64,000 nt of DNA from assembly GCA_029202545.1 (NCBI GenBank), contig CP119311.1:1426001-1490000 (forward strand), read 5' to 3'. Numbering within the stretch: position 1 is the first letter of the stretch; each line of letters starts with the position of its first letter. A program made the position numbers and the translations under genes. A model generated the notes under the pieces. It was not told the DNA's origin and ran no database searches. It saw only the letters and a program-made list of their open reading frames with translations. This stretch comes from Candidatus Pseudobacter hemicellulosilyticus. Lineage in GTDB: Bacteria > Bacteroidota > Bacteroidia > Chitinophagales > Chitinophagaceae. Positions 7,110 through 15,550 of this stretch are shown piece by piece.

Positions 7110-10100
7110 ATGCAAAAAACTGCATCGGCCTGCCCGAGCTTCAGCGAAGGCATGCCATCTGCCTGCCTGAGCCCTGGCGCTGGCGGGACTATTTGTAACC
7201 GGGATGTCCTGACCGCTTCTTTCCCGGCTGCTTCATTGCAAAGACGACTGCTGAAAAGTCTTTGGAATGGTTTGAGATCACCCGGGTTACTGCAACGGGT
7301 GTTTCCGGGAGTGAACGGACAGAGACATCGCTTCGTTCAGAAAAAAATACTGACGGCGATGAAACTAACTGCGTATCTACTGTTGATCTGTAGCATGCAT
7401 GTATGTGCTACAACGTCTTCGCAAACCATCACCTGGTCGGGAAGGGACGTGTCCCTGAACAAGCTGTTCAACGTGATCAAACAGCAGACCGGGTATGGTG
7501 TTTTTGGCAATGCCAGCCTGCTGAAGCAATCCAGGAAAGTGAGTATTTCCGCTGTGGAAATGCCACTGGCAGATTTCCTCAACCTTGCGCTGAAAGAGCA
7601 ACCCCTCACCTATCGCATTCTCGACAAGACCATCGTTCTGTACAGGAAATACGATGATCCTGACGATGTTTCGGCTACCAGCGCATCCAGGGATTCCAGC
7701 CTTCATTTTCTCACCCTCCAGGCTATGTTTGATCCTATAAAGGGAAAGGTCACTACTGAAGCGGGCCTGCCCCTGGCTGGTGTAAGCATCAGTATCAAAG
7801 GAGAAAAAGGCGGTGTATCAACCGATGAAGCCGGTAACTTCAGCATCAATGCCCAGGCCAGACAGGTACTGGTCTTCACCTATATTGGAATGGAATCACA
7901 GCAGCTCAGGATCAGCGATCCTTCCAAAACGCTCAGCATTGTGCTGAAACCTGCGGAAGCTGCCATGAAAGATGTGGTGGTAACAGGGTACAGCAACCTG
8001 CGGAAAGAATCCTTTACCGGCAACTCCATCAAAGTGGAAAGGGAGCAGATCCTGAAAGTAGCGCAGCGTAACGTCATTGACGTACTGCAGGTCTTTGATC
8101 CCTCTTTTCGCATTGAAATGAATAATATCATGGGCTCCGATCCCAATACCATGCCGCAGTTCTATATCCGCGGCCGCTCAGGCATCGGTGTCAAAGAGCT
8201 GGACCAGCAGGATATTTCCCAGGCCGCTCTGCAGAACAATCCCAACCTGCCCATCTTCATCATGGACGGTTATGAAGTACCGTCTTCCCGGGTGTATGAC
8301 TATGATCCTATGCGCATCAAGTCTATCACTATCCTGAAAGATGCGGCGGCTACCGCCATCTATGGTTCCCGTGCAGCCAACGGCGTGGTGGTGATAGAGA
8401 CCATCGCACCCATTCCCGGCAAGCTTCGCGTTAACTATAACCTGGTATCCTCCCTCACCGCTCCGGATCTCTCCGAATACAACCTGATGAATGCCGAGGA
8501 AAAGCTGGAAGCAGAAAGGCTGGCCGGCTTTTATGTATCTACTGTTCCTGCCACCCAGAACCAGCTGGAGAATGAATATATCCGCAAGCGGAACCAGCTC
8601 ATGCGGGGCGTTAATACGGATTGGATCTCCCAACCGGTTACCAACGAGTTAAACCAGAAACATACCCTGGCGCTGGACGGCGGCTCCAATGATCTCCGCT
8701 TCAATATCCTGCTCAAGTACGACCGGCAGAATGGCGTTATGAAAGAATCCAAGCGGGAGCGCATGGGCGCCGGCCTGATCCTGGAATACCGCTTTAATAA
8801 TTTCCAGCTGCGCAATGACCTTTCTTACGATGCCGTAAAAGCTACCAACTCGCCCTATGGCAGCTTCAGCGATTATACCTGGAAAGCCCCTTATGATGAA
8901 ATCGTTGACCGGACCGGTAAATACCTAAAGAACACCACTACCTGGCATGGCGGGGGCACCAACCAGCTGAACCTGGTGAATCCCCTGTATGAAGTATACA
9001 ATACCCAGAACTTCAGCAGGAACGGGTACAACGCACTCATCAATAACACGTCACTTGTATGGCGCGTGCTGCCGCAGCTGCAGATCAAGGGCCAGTTATC
9101 TGTGAACAAGACCGATAATGAAGCCAAAGAATTTTATGATCCCGCATCCGGCAGGTTTGTTGTCAATGCCAATACAGACCTGGCTACGGTTGGCTCGCTG
9201 AGTATGAATAATTCCAGCAGGCTGTCCGTCAATACCAACCTGTTTGCCAACTATGTCAACAATATCAACGGGCATAACATGAACTTCTCGGCCGGTATCA
9301 ATACGGTAGAGAACAAAAGCAATGGCGAGTCCCTGTACTTCACAGGCTTCCCCACAGGCAGCCAGAGCTCACCCAATTTTGCCGCAAGGATCGTTAACCT
9401 GCCATCGTATTCCGACAACCACACCCGGATGTTCGGTTCTTTCCTGGCCCTGAACTATTCCTTTAACGATATCTACCTGCTGGACGTATCGTCCCGCCTG
9501 GATGGTTCTTCTGAGTTTGGTTCCAAAAAGCGGTATGCACCATTTTATTCACTGGGCGCCGGTATCAACCTGCACCGGTATGCCTTTATGGCCAACAACA
9601 AATGGATCAGCCGGGCACGCATTACAGGCTCTTTTGGTCAGCTGGGTAAAACCAATTTCCAGCCCTATGCCGCCAAGGATAACTATGTTATCTCCGAAGG
9701 CTGGTACAGGACCGGTGTAGGCGCCTCGCTGATGTATATGGGCAATCCCAATCTTACCTGGGAAAAGACCAATACCTACGACCTGGTGATGGATCTCGGC
9801 TTACTGCAGGATCTGATCAACGTAAACGTGAACTGGTACAATAAGCTGACCAAGGATCTTGTCAATGATGTGGACCTGCCGCTTTCTGCCGGTTTCAGCG
9901 CCTACAAGGACAATATCGGGGAAGTAAGGAACCGGGGTATAGAGATCAATGTCCGTGCCAATGTGTACCGCAGCAAGGATGTGCTGATTGCCGTGTATGG
10001 CAACTTTGCCAGCAACAAGAATACGCTGGTGGATATTTCCCGCTCACTGCAGAACTATAACCAGCGCGTGGATAATCAATACAAAACCTATAACCAGTAT

Positions 10101-10757
10101 ACCGCTACCAATATTGACTCTGCTAAAAAGTACAGCACCCCGCATACCAAATATGTAGTGGGCGGTTCACTGACCTCTATCTTCGGCATGCAGTCGCTGG
10201 GCATCAATCCTATGGACGGGAAAGAGATCTTCCTGAAAAGGGATGGCACCATCACGTACGACTGGAATGCCGCCGACCAGGTGATCATTGGCGATGCTGC
10301 TCCCAAGGGGCAGGGCGCTTTTGGTATCAACTTCAGCTACAAAGGATTTACGCTGTTCACCTCCTGCCTGTACCAGTACGGCTCCCAGGAGTACAACTAT
10401 ACCCTGCTGAACAAGGTGGAAAATGTTGATCTCTACAACAGGAATACAGACAGGCGGGTGCTCACGGATCGCTGGCGGAAGCCTGGTGATGTGACCAATC
10501 TGAAGGATATCAAAGAAAGCCTTTACACCACAAGGCCCACTTCCCGCTTTATCCAGGATTACAATGCCATCACCATCAACTCCATCAGCCTGGGTTACAA
10601 TTTCACCCAGGAGCAGCTCAAGCACATGGGGCTTTCCATGTGCAGGATACAGGTGAGCACTAACAATGTAGCTACTATTTCCTCCGTAAGGCAGGAAAGA
10701 GGGTTGAGCTACCCGTTTGCCAGAACTTTTGATCTATCCTTAAACGTAGGACTCTAA
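7110..10757 (+). CDS. SusC/RagA TonB-linked outer membrane receptor with STN domain, locus 1
   Basis: Outer-membrane TonB-dependent transporter of 1,215 residues that works with the SusD lipoprotein downstream. The signal peptide begins at residue 84 (MKLTAYLLLICSMHVCA), preceded by an 83-residue extension. The start at 7110 is kept because the leader (GCAAAAGTATGCA) resembles the one at the locus 2 receptor, but 7359 is a possible alternative start. After the signal come an STN domain (about 108-180), a carboxypeptidase-like beta domain (IKGKVTTEAGLPLAGVSI), and a plug with DVVVTGYSNLRKESFTG and TAIYGSRAANGVVVIET. A long beta-barrel ends in an aromatic-poor LNVGL. The STN domain marks it as the sensor for the FecR/sigma pair upstream. 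Confidence 0.95.
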   Translation: MQKTASACPSFSEGMPSACLSPGAGGTICNRDVLTASFPAASLQRRLLKSLWNGLRSPGLLQRVFPGVNGQRHRFVQKKILTAMKLTAYLLLICSMHVCATTSSQTITWSGRDVSLNKLFNVIKQQTGYGVFGNASLLKQSRKVSISAVEMPLADFLNLALKEQPLTYRILDKTIVLYRKYDDPDDVSATSASRDSSLHFLTLQAMFDPIKGKVTTEAGLPLAGVSISIKGEKGGVSTDEAGNFSINAQARQVLVFTYIGMESQQLRISDPSKTLSIVLKPAEAAMKDVVVTGYSNLRKESFTGNSIKVEREQILKVAQRNVIDVLQVFDPSFRIEMNNIMGSDPNTMPQFYIRGRSGIGVKELDQQDISQAALQNNPNLPIFIMDGYEVPSSRVYDYDPMRIKSITILKDAAATAIYGSRAANGVVVIETIAPIPGKLRVNYNLVSSLTAPDLSEYNLMNAEEKLEAERLAGFYVSTVPATQNQLENEYIRKRNQLMRGVNTDWISQPVTNELNQKHTLALDGGSNDLRFNILLKYDRQNGVMKESKRERMGAGLILEYRFNNFQLRNDLSYDAVKATNSPYGSFSDYTWKAPYDEIVDRTGKYLKNTTTWHGGGTNQLNLVNPLYEVYNTQNFSRNGYNALINNTSLVWRVLPQLQIKGQLSVNKTDNEAKEFYDPASGRFVVNANTDLATVGSLSMNNSSRLSVNTNLFANYVNNINGHNMNFSAGINTVENKSNGESLYFTGFPTGSQSSPNFAARIVNLPSYSDNHTRMFGSFLALNYSFNDIYLLDVSSRLDGSSEFGSKKRYAPFYSLGAGINLHRYAFMANNKWISRARITGSFGQLGKTNFQPYAAKDNYVISEGWYRTGVGASLMYMGNPNLTWEKTNTYDLVMDLGLLQDLINVNVNWYNKLTKDLVNDVDLPLSAGFSAYKDNIGEVRNRGIEINVRANVYRSKDVLIAVYGNFASNKNTLVDISRSLQNYNQRVDNQYKTYNQYTATNIDSAKKYSTPHTKYVVGGSLTSIFGMQSLGINPMDGKEIFLKRDGTITYDWNAADQVIIGDAAPKGQGAFGINFSYKGFTLFTSCLYQYGSQEYNYTLLNKVENVDLYNRNTDRRVLTDRWRKPGDVTNLKDIKESLYTTRPTSRFIQDYNAITINSISLGYNFTQEQLKHMGLSMCRIQVSTNNVATISSVRQERGLSYPFARTFDLSLNVGL

Positions 10758-10767
10758 AATCAATCAG

Positions 10768-12243
10768 ATGCGTACAATACCAATTCTTTTATATGTAGCG
10801 ATAGTGTCCCTGCTGGGCACGGGTTGCAATAAATGGCTCGATACACAACCGTCTGACCAGATCAGCGATGAAAAACTGTATCAGAATGCCGATGGTTTCC
10901 GGACAGCGCTGAACGGTGTTTACCAGCAGGTGTCGGTGCGGGAACTTTATGGTCATCATCTAACCTGGGGACTGGCCAGCGTCATGTCGCAGGACTATGA
11001 CCGCAACAACCTGGATTATGTCAACTATTACCTGGCCGATTACAATTACACGCAGGCTACCTATACGGTGCCGGTGATCAATGGTATCTGGTCCAAGTCG
11101 TACAACGCTATTGCTAACTGCAACAAGATCATCTCGGCCATCGAACCGCTGGATTCCACTTTCTTTCCCCTGCTTTCCGCAGAAAGGAACCTGATCCTGG
11201 GAGAGGCCATGGCCATGCGGGGACTGCTGCATTTTGAGCTGCTGCGTTTATATGCACCGGCGCCGGCTGCCCAGCCCCAGGGATATTTCATTCCCTATGT
11301 TTCCGAATATCCTGCCCGCTATACAGCGCCTTCTACTACCATTGGCGTCATGGACAGTATTATCCGCGACCTGGAAACAGCGCAGGTGCTGGTAGCCCGT
11401 AATGATACCATTACCAACAGGACCATGATGATGTACAAGCTGCAGTCGCTGATGGCAGGGGGCAATACGCCCAATGGTGGTCTCTTCTTCAATTATCGGA
11501 TGCACCGGTTGAACTATGTAGCTATCCAGGGCCTGCTGGCCAGGGCTTACCTCTATAAAGGGGATTATGTCAAAGCACTGGAAAAAGCAGACTATCTCTA
11601 CAAGCAGTTCAGTCCTGCTCCCAGCAGTCGCCTCAAATGGTGGGCCTGGACAGCTTCCTACAGTATGACCGGCGCCGACAAGTATATCAAGCTGGTGGAT
11701 GATGTGATCATGGCCTTTTATAACCCGGAAGAAGTGAATATGATCAAAGCGATCAAGGATCAGTATTCACCCTTCAACCTGGCGGACGAGTTCATGACCA
11801 CCTGGCTGCCGGGCAATGTGCGGGATTACCGGATGGATTTCCTGGGCCTCTCCGCTGAAAATAAAAAATCGCCCAAATGGAATGAGACTACTTCACAGTC
11901 CCAGTGGAGGAAGGAACAGAACTTCCTGATGCCGGTATTGCGTTTCAGTGAGATCTACCTGATCTATGCGGAAACCCTTTTCCATGCAGGCCGTACCACC
12001 GAGGCGCTGGCCGTTTTCAATGAGTTCCGCTATGCCCGCGGCCGTACCACTGCTTTCAACAGCACTGATCCGGAAGCCTTCTACGAAGAGCTTTTACTGG
12101 AATACCGCAGGGAATTCTTTGAAGAAGGACAGACCGTCTTCGCCCACAAAAGGCTTAACAGGCCCATCATGGTAGGTACACGGAGGATCGATATTGATCA
12201 GCGGCTTGTACTGCCTATACCAGAAGGCGAAACCATTTTTTAA
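10768..12243 (+). CDS. SusD/RagB family substrate-binding lipoprotein, locus 1
   Basis: Outer-membrane lipoprotein of 491 residues that forms the lid of the SusC channel. A signal peptide with lipobox is present (SLLGTGC then NKWLDTQPSDQ). The N-terminal TPR-like helices contain the common ALNGVYQQ and GEAMAMRGLLHFELLRLYAP motifs. The C-terminus has the RagB signature LLLEYRREFFEEGQ. It begins 10 bp after susC, so the pair is co-transcribed. Specificity cannot be read from sequence. No glycosidase lies in the operon. Confidence 0.95.
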   Translation: MRTIPILLYVAIVSLLGTGCNKWLDTQPSDQISDEKLYQNADGFRTALNGVYQQVSVRELYGHHLTWGLASVMSQDYDRNNLDYVNYYLADYNYTQATYTVPVINGIWSKSYNAIANCNKIISAIEPLDSTFFPLLSAERNLILGEAMAMRGLLHFELLRLYAPAPAAQPQGYFIPYVSEYPARYTAPSTTIGVMDSIIRDLETAQVLVARNDTITNRTMMMYKLQSLMAGGNTPNGGLFFNYRMHRLNYVAIQGLLARAYLYKGDYVKALEKADYLYKQFSPAPSSRLKWWAWTASYSMTGADKYIKLVDDVIMAFYNPEEVNMIKAIKDQYSPFNLADEFMTTWLPGNVRDYRMDFLGLSAENKKSPKWNETTSQSQWRKEQNFLMPVLRFSEIYLIYAETLFHAGRTTEALAVFNEFRYARGRTTAFNSTDPEAFYEELLLEYRREFFEEGQTVFAHKRLNRPIMVGTRRIDIDQRLVLPIPEGETIF

Positions 12244-12259
12244 CGCTCAAGCGCCACTC

Positions 12260-12961
12260 ATGAAGCAATCATCTTTTCTGATCATAGCCATCCTGTCCCT
12301 GTTGCTGACGAATTGCAAAAAACAGGAAATGGAATTTTATGAATCCGGACGGTATGTTCAGTTCACTGCCGCCGTCACGGATACGCTGACACTTTCCTTT
12401 TTCTTTTATGCCGGCAAGCCTTCGGTTGACATGTCCCTGCCTGTGCGTATGGTAGGACAAATGCCTTCAGGCAACCTGAGCTACCAGCTGAAAGTTGACC
12501 CGCAGGTCACTACGGCCCAGGCAAAGCACTATACCATTCCCGGCAGCTTTACTTTCCGGCAGGGGCTGGCCACTGACTCTGCTGTTATTACCATCAACAA
12601 TTCAGCAGAGCTTGCCCAGCAGCAGGTATTGCTGGCCCTGGAGATCACCGCCACTGATGATTTAATACCCGGGCAGACCAACTATATCCGGAAGATCATC
12701 AAGATCAACGATATGGTGAGCAAACCCGCCTGGTGGGCCGGCACTATTGAAACCGGTTATCTCGGGGTCTATACGGAGAAAAAGTACCGGACCTTCATGG
12801 CCGCCACTGGTGTTGGCGCCCTGAACGAGTATTCACCCGCCCTGCAACGGGAACTGATCCTTCAATTCAAGTATTACCTGATAGAAATGAGGGATGCCGG
12901 TACCCCGGTACTGGAGTCCGATGGAACGGATATGCTGTCTACCGTTCCCATCATTGGGTAG
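12260..12961 (+). CDS. DUF4843 lipoprotein, locus 1
   Basis: Secreted lipoprotein of 233 residues with signal and lipobox (LLLTNC then KKQEME). The start at 12260 puts the signal peptide at the N-terminus. The segments MEFYESGRYVQFT and VTDTLTLSFFFYAG are typical of DUF4843 proteins, which commonly follow SusD in Bacteroidota. The gene starts 16 bp after susD. The paralogue at 39031 occupies the same position in locus 2. It is probably a surface-exposed accessory binding protein; function not established. Confidence 0.82.
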   Translation: MKQSSFLIIAILSLLLTNCKKQEMEFYESGRYVQFTAAVTDTLTLSFFFYAGKPSVDMSLPVRMVGQMPSGNLSYQLKVDPQVTTAQAKHYTIPGSFTFRQGLATDSAVITINNSAELAQQQVLLALEITATDDLIPGQTNYIRKIIKINDMVSKPAWWAGTIETGYLGVYTEKKYRTFMAATGVGALNEYSPALQRELILQFKYYLIEMRDAGTPVLESDGTDMLSTVPIIG

Positions 12962-12998
12962 GTGCTGCTATCAGTGTTGATCTATTAAAACAAAACAG

Positions 12999-14510
12999 AT
13001 GAAACGCAAATTCATACAACTGCTTATTGCCGGACTGGCCTTTGGTTCCCTGCAGTCCTGCATAAAAGACAAAGGAGACTACGAATACAACTATGGCAAT
13101 GAGGTGACCATCCGGTATGCCACCTATAGTTATACGGTATTCCTGGCAGATACGCTGACGGTGACGCCGTTGCGGACATTTGCCAATCCACAGGGAGATA
13201 CCACGGACTATGATCATGCCTGGTATATCAACGGGGAGCAATATTCGGATGCACCGGTGCTGAAATATGCGGGTAAAGCCATTGGCTCCACCAGCGTGTA
13301 TTATTACATGATCGACAGAAAGAGCGGTATCTGGTTCCCGGCGGCCAGTTCCTTCACCATCAATACCAGCTCTCCCTTTGCTGCCGGCTGGGGTATCCTG
13401 TATGAGAAGGATAACGAATCAGAGCTGGCGCATGTGCGGATCAATGGTACCAGCTTTGTTGATTACAAGGATCTCTACAAGACCTATAACAATGGGGAGT
13501 CCATGGGCTCGGCCCCTGTTAAGATCAGGGACTATGCGGTGAGTAGCGGCCGGGGTATGTATGTGCTGCAGCGGGGTGGTCCCGGACCACTGGAGCTGGA
13601 TGCCAATGGCTTTAGTAAAAAGCTGGTGGCAAAGGATGCCTTCACGGCCGGTGCGCCGGCCGGTTTTGAGCCGGTGGATATGGCTTTCTTCGGAACGGCT
13701 GATCTGCTGGTGAACAAGGACGGCACGCTCTACTCCAGGACCTTTCCCAGTGGCGCGTTGCCCTTTGCTACGCCCTGGTTCAGTACGCCGGTACAGTACA
13801 CCCGTGGCCTTAAAATTTCCGATATCTGGGATTCCTGGTCGCGCAACGCCACATTCTCCATCATGCATGATGAGCTTAACAACCGGCTGCTGACCATGTC
13901 CTTCAATATCGGCACCAATCCCAGCGGTGGTATTCCCATCAGGGATATCCCTGCACCCGTAACACCCTATCCGGAAGAGTATTCGCCCCTGAATAACCTC
14001 GGTAACTGGGATTATGTGTGGGGTGGCACTTTCAATGATGCCTCCGGTCTGATGGATGGCGCCATGCTGTTGCGCAGCCCTGCTGACTCAAAGCTGTACT
14101 GGCAAACTTTCCAGATCCAGGTAACGGGTAATAATGATGCGCGGGTAACGCCCAAAACGCGGGTACTTTTTCAGGGTAATAACCTGGTGACGGACAAAAG
14201 TATTCTCAAAACGGTCAAGACAAGAGGGTACCTGTTCTTTACTGCCGGTGCGGATAATAAGCAGCTGTACTATTATGATAATATCTCTGGCCAGCCGGTA
14301 GTGAAGTACACGGAGTTCAGCAGTCCTATAACAGCTATAGAACCTGCAGAAGATGGTATGACCATGGCTATTGGACTTGAAGATGGCACTTTCCTTATTT
14401 ACGATATTTCCAATGAAGTGATCATCAGCGGCGTGCCGAAAGAATTGCATCGGTATGGCGGGCTGGGAAAAGTAGTGGACATCATCGTAAAAGGTGGTAA
14501 AACTTCTTAG
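12999..14510 (+). CDS. PKD-like family lipoprotein, locus 1
   Basis: Surface lipoprotein of 503 residues. The signal ends in the lipobox SLQSC, followed by IKDKGDYEYNYGNEV, the characteristic opening of PKD-like proteins encoded beside SusC/SusD. An Ig/PKD-like domain occupies roughly 25-125, followed by a beta-rich region that may form a propeller-like fold. It is the last gene of the operon: a terminator follows at 14525. A paralogue sits at 39805 in locus 2. The role is probably ligand capture at the cell surface, but this is unproven. Confidence 0.82.
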   Translation: MKRKFIQLLIAGLAFGSLQSCIKDKGDYEYNYGNEVTIRYATYSYTVFLADTLTVTPLRTFANPQGDTTDYDHAWYINGEQYSDAPVLKYAGKAIGSTSVYYYMIDRKSGIWFPAASSFTINTSSPFAAGWGILYEKDNESELAHVRINGTSFVDYKDLYKTYNNGESMGSAPVKIRDYAVSSGRGMYVLQRGGPGPLELDANGFSKKLVAKDAFTAGAPAGFEPVDMAFFGTADLLVNKDGTLYSRTFPSGALPFATPWFSTPVQYTRGLKISDIWDSWSRNATFSIMHDELNNRLLTMSFNIGTNPSGGIPIRDIPAPVTPYPEEYSPLNNLGNWDYVWGGTFNDASGLMDGAMLLRSPADSKLYWQTFQIQVTGNNDARVTPKTRVLFQGNNLVTDKSILKTVKTRGYLFFTAGADNKQLYYYDNISGQPVVKYTEFSSPITAIEPAEDGMTMAIGLEDGTFLIYDISNEVIISGVPKELHRYGGLGKVVDIIVKGGKTS

Positions 14511-14524
14511 TAACCGGAACCTTA

Positions 14525-14563
14525 AGGGGCGCGGAGAGAAGTATACCGCGCCCTTCCTTTTTT
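14525..14563 (+). terminator. Intrinsic terminator of SusCD locus 1
   Basis: GGGCGCGG pairs with CCGCGCCC across the sequence 14527-14553 and is followed by TTCCTTTTTT. It separates the SusCD operon from the ABC transporter genes. Confidence 0.85.
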
Positions 14564-14588
14564 CATACTACTATAATTCAACCAGACA

Positions 14589-15518
14589 ATGAGTGAATCC
14601 ATCGTAAAAGTGGAGAACCTGTCGCACCGGTACAGCGTGCAATGGGCTGTCAGGGATATTAATTTCGAACTGACGAAAAATGGCATTTACGGCCTGCTGG
14701 GCGCCAATGGCGCCGGTAAATCCACTATCATGAACATCATGTGCGGCGTGCTCAAGCAAACGCAGGGAACGGTCTATATCCGTGGCGTGAACCTGCGCAA
14801 GGAGCCGGTAAAGGCAAAAAAACATATCGGCTTCCTGCCCCAGCAACCACCGCTGCAAACAGACCTTACCGTTGAGGAATTCCTGACGCACTGCGCCCGC
14901 ATCCGCCTGATGCAGCCTGCAGCCATCAAACCTGCTATGGAAGAAGTGATGAGCAAGGTAGGCATCAGCCATTTCAGCAAGCGGCTGATCCGGAACCTCT
15001 CCGGCGGCTACCAGCAGCGCGTAGGTATTGCACAGGCCATCATCCACAGACCTGATTTTGTAGTACTGGACGAACCAACCAATGGCCTTGATCCCAACCA
15101 GATCCTGGAAGTGCGTAACCTCATCCGCGAGATAGCAGAAGAAAGGACGGTGATCCTTTCTACCCATATCCTTCAGGAGGTGCAGGCCTTGTGTGATAAT
15201 ATCTGGATGATCAATGAAGGGCAGGTAGTGTTCTCCGGGGCGCTTGATGAGTTTGATAATTACATCAAACCCAATACCCTGATAGTAGCGCTTATGACGC
15301 CGCCCATTATAGAGGAACTGCAGGCCATACGGGGCGTGGTGAACGTGGAGGACCTTGGCGGTAACCGGTACAGGATCCAGTTCAGCGACCTGCAGGAGGT
15401 GACGGAAAGGATTGTAGCGGCCTCAGTGGCTAACAACTGGCGGCTTATGGAGATCACGCCGGAGAAAAACTCCCTCGATACCATTTTCGCGGAGCTGTCG
15501 AAGAAAAAGAAACAGTAA
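14589..15518 (+). CDS. gldA: ABC transporter ATP-binding protein, GldA type
   Basis: Cytoplasmic ATPase of 309 residues. Walker A GANGAGKST is at about 38-46, the signature LSGGYQQR at 137-144, Walker B FVVLDEPTNGLDP at about 157-169 and the H-loop in STHILQEV. The C-terminal extension (about 230-309) is typical of ABC-2 exporters. The next gene encodes a permease fused to a GldG domain, so this should be the GldA component of a Gld ABC transporter. In gliding Bacteroidota these proteins are linked to motility, but homologues also occur in non-gliding species. The gene symbol is an orthology guess from context. Confidence 0.88.
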   Translation: MSESIVKVENLSHRYSVQWAVRDINFELTKNGIYGLLGANGAGKSTIMNIMCGVLKQTQGTVYIRGVNLRKEPVKAKKHIGFLPQQPPLQTDLTVEEFLTHCARIRLMQPAAIKPAMEEVMSKVGISHFSKRLIRNLSGGYQQRVGIAQAIIHRPDFVVLDEPTNGLDPNQILEVRNLIREIAEERTVILSTHILQEVQALCDNIWMINEGQVVFSGALDEFDNYIKPNTLIVALMTPPIIEELQAIRGVVNVEDLGGNRYRIQFSDLQEVTERIVAASVANNWRLMEITPEKNSLDTIFAELSKKKKQ

Positions 15519-15550
15519 ACCCTAACGAGCGCTGCTAAAAATATTCAGGC

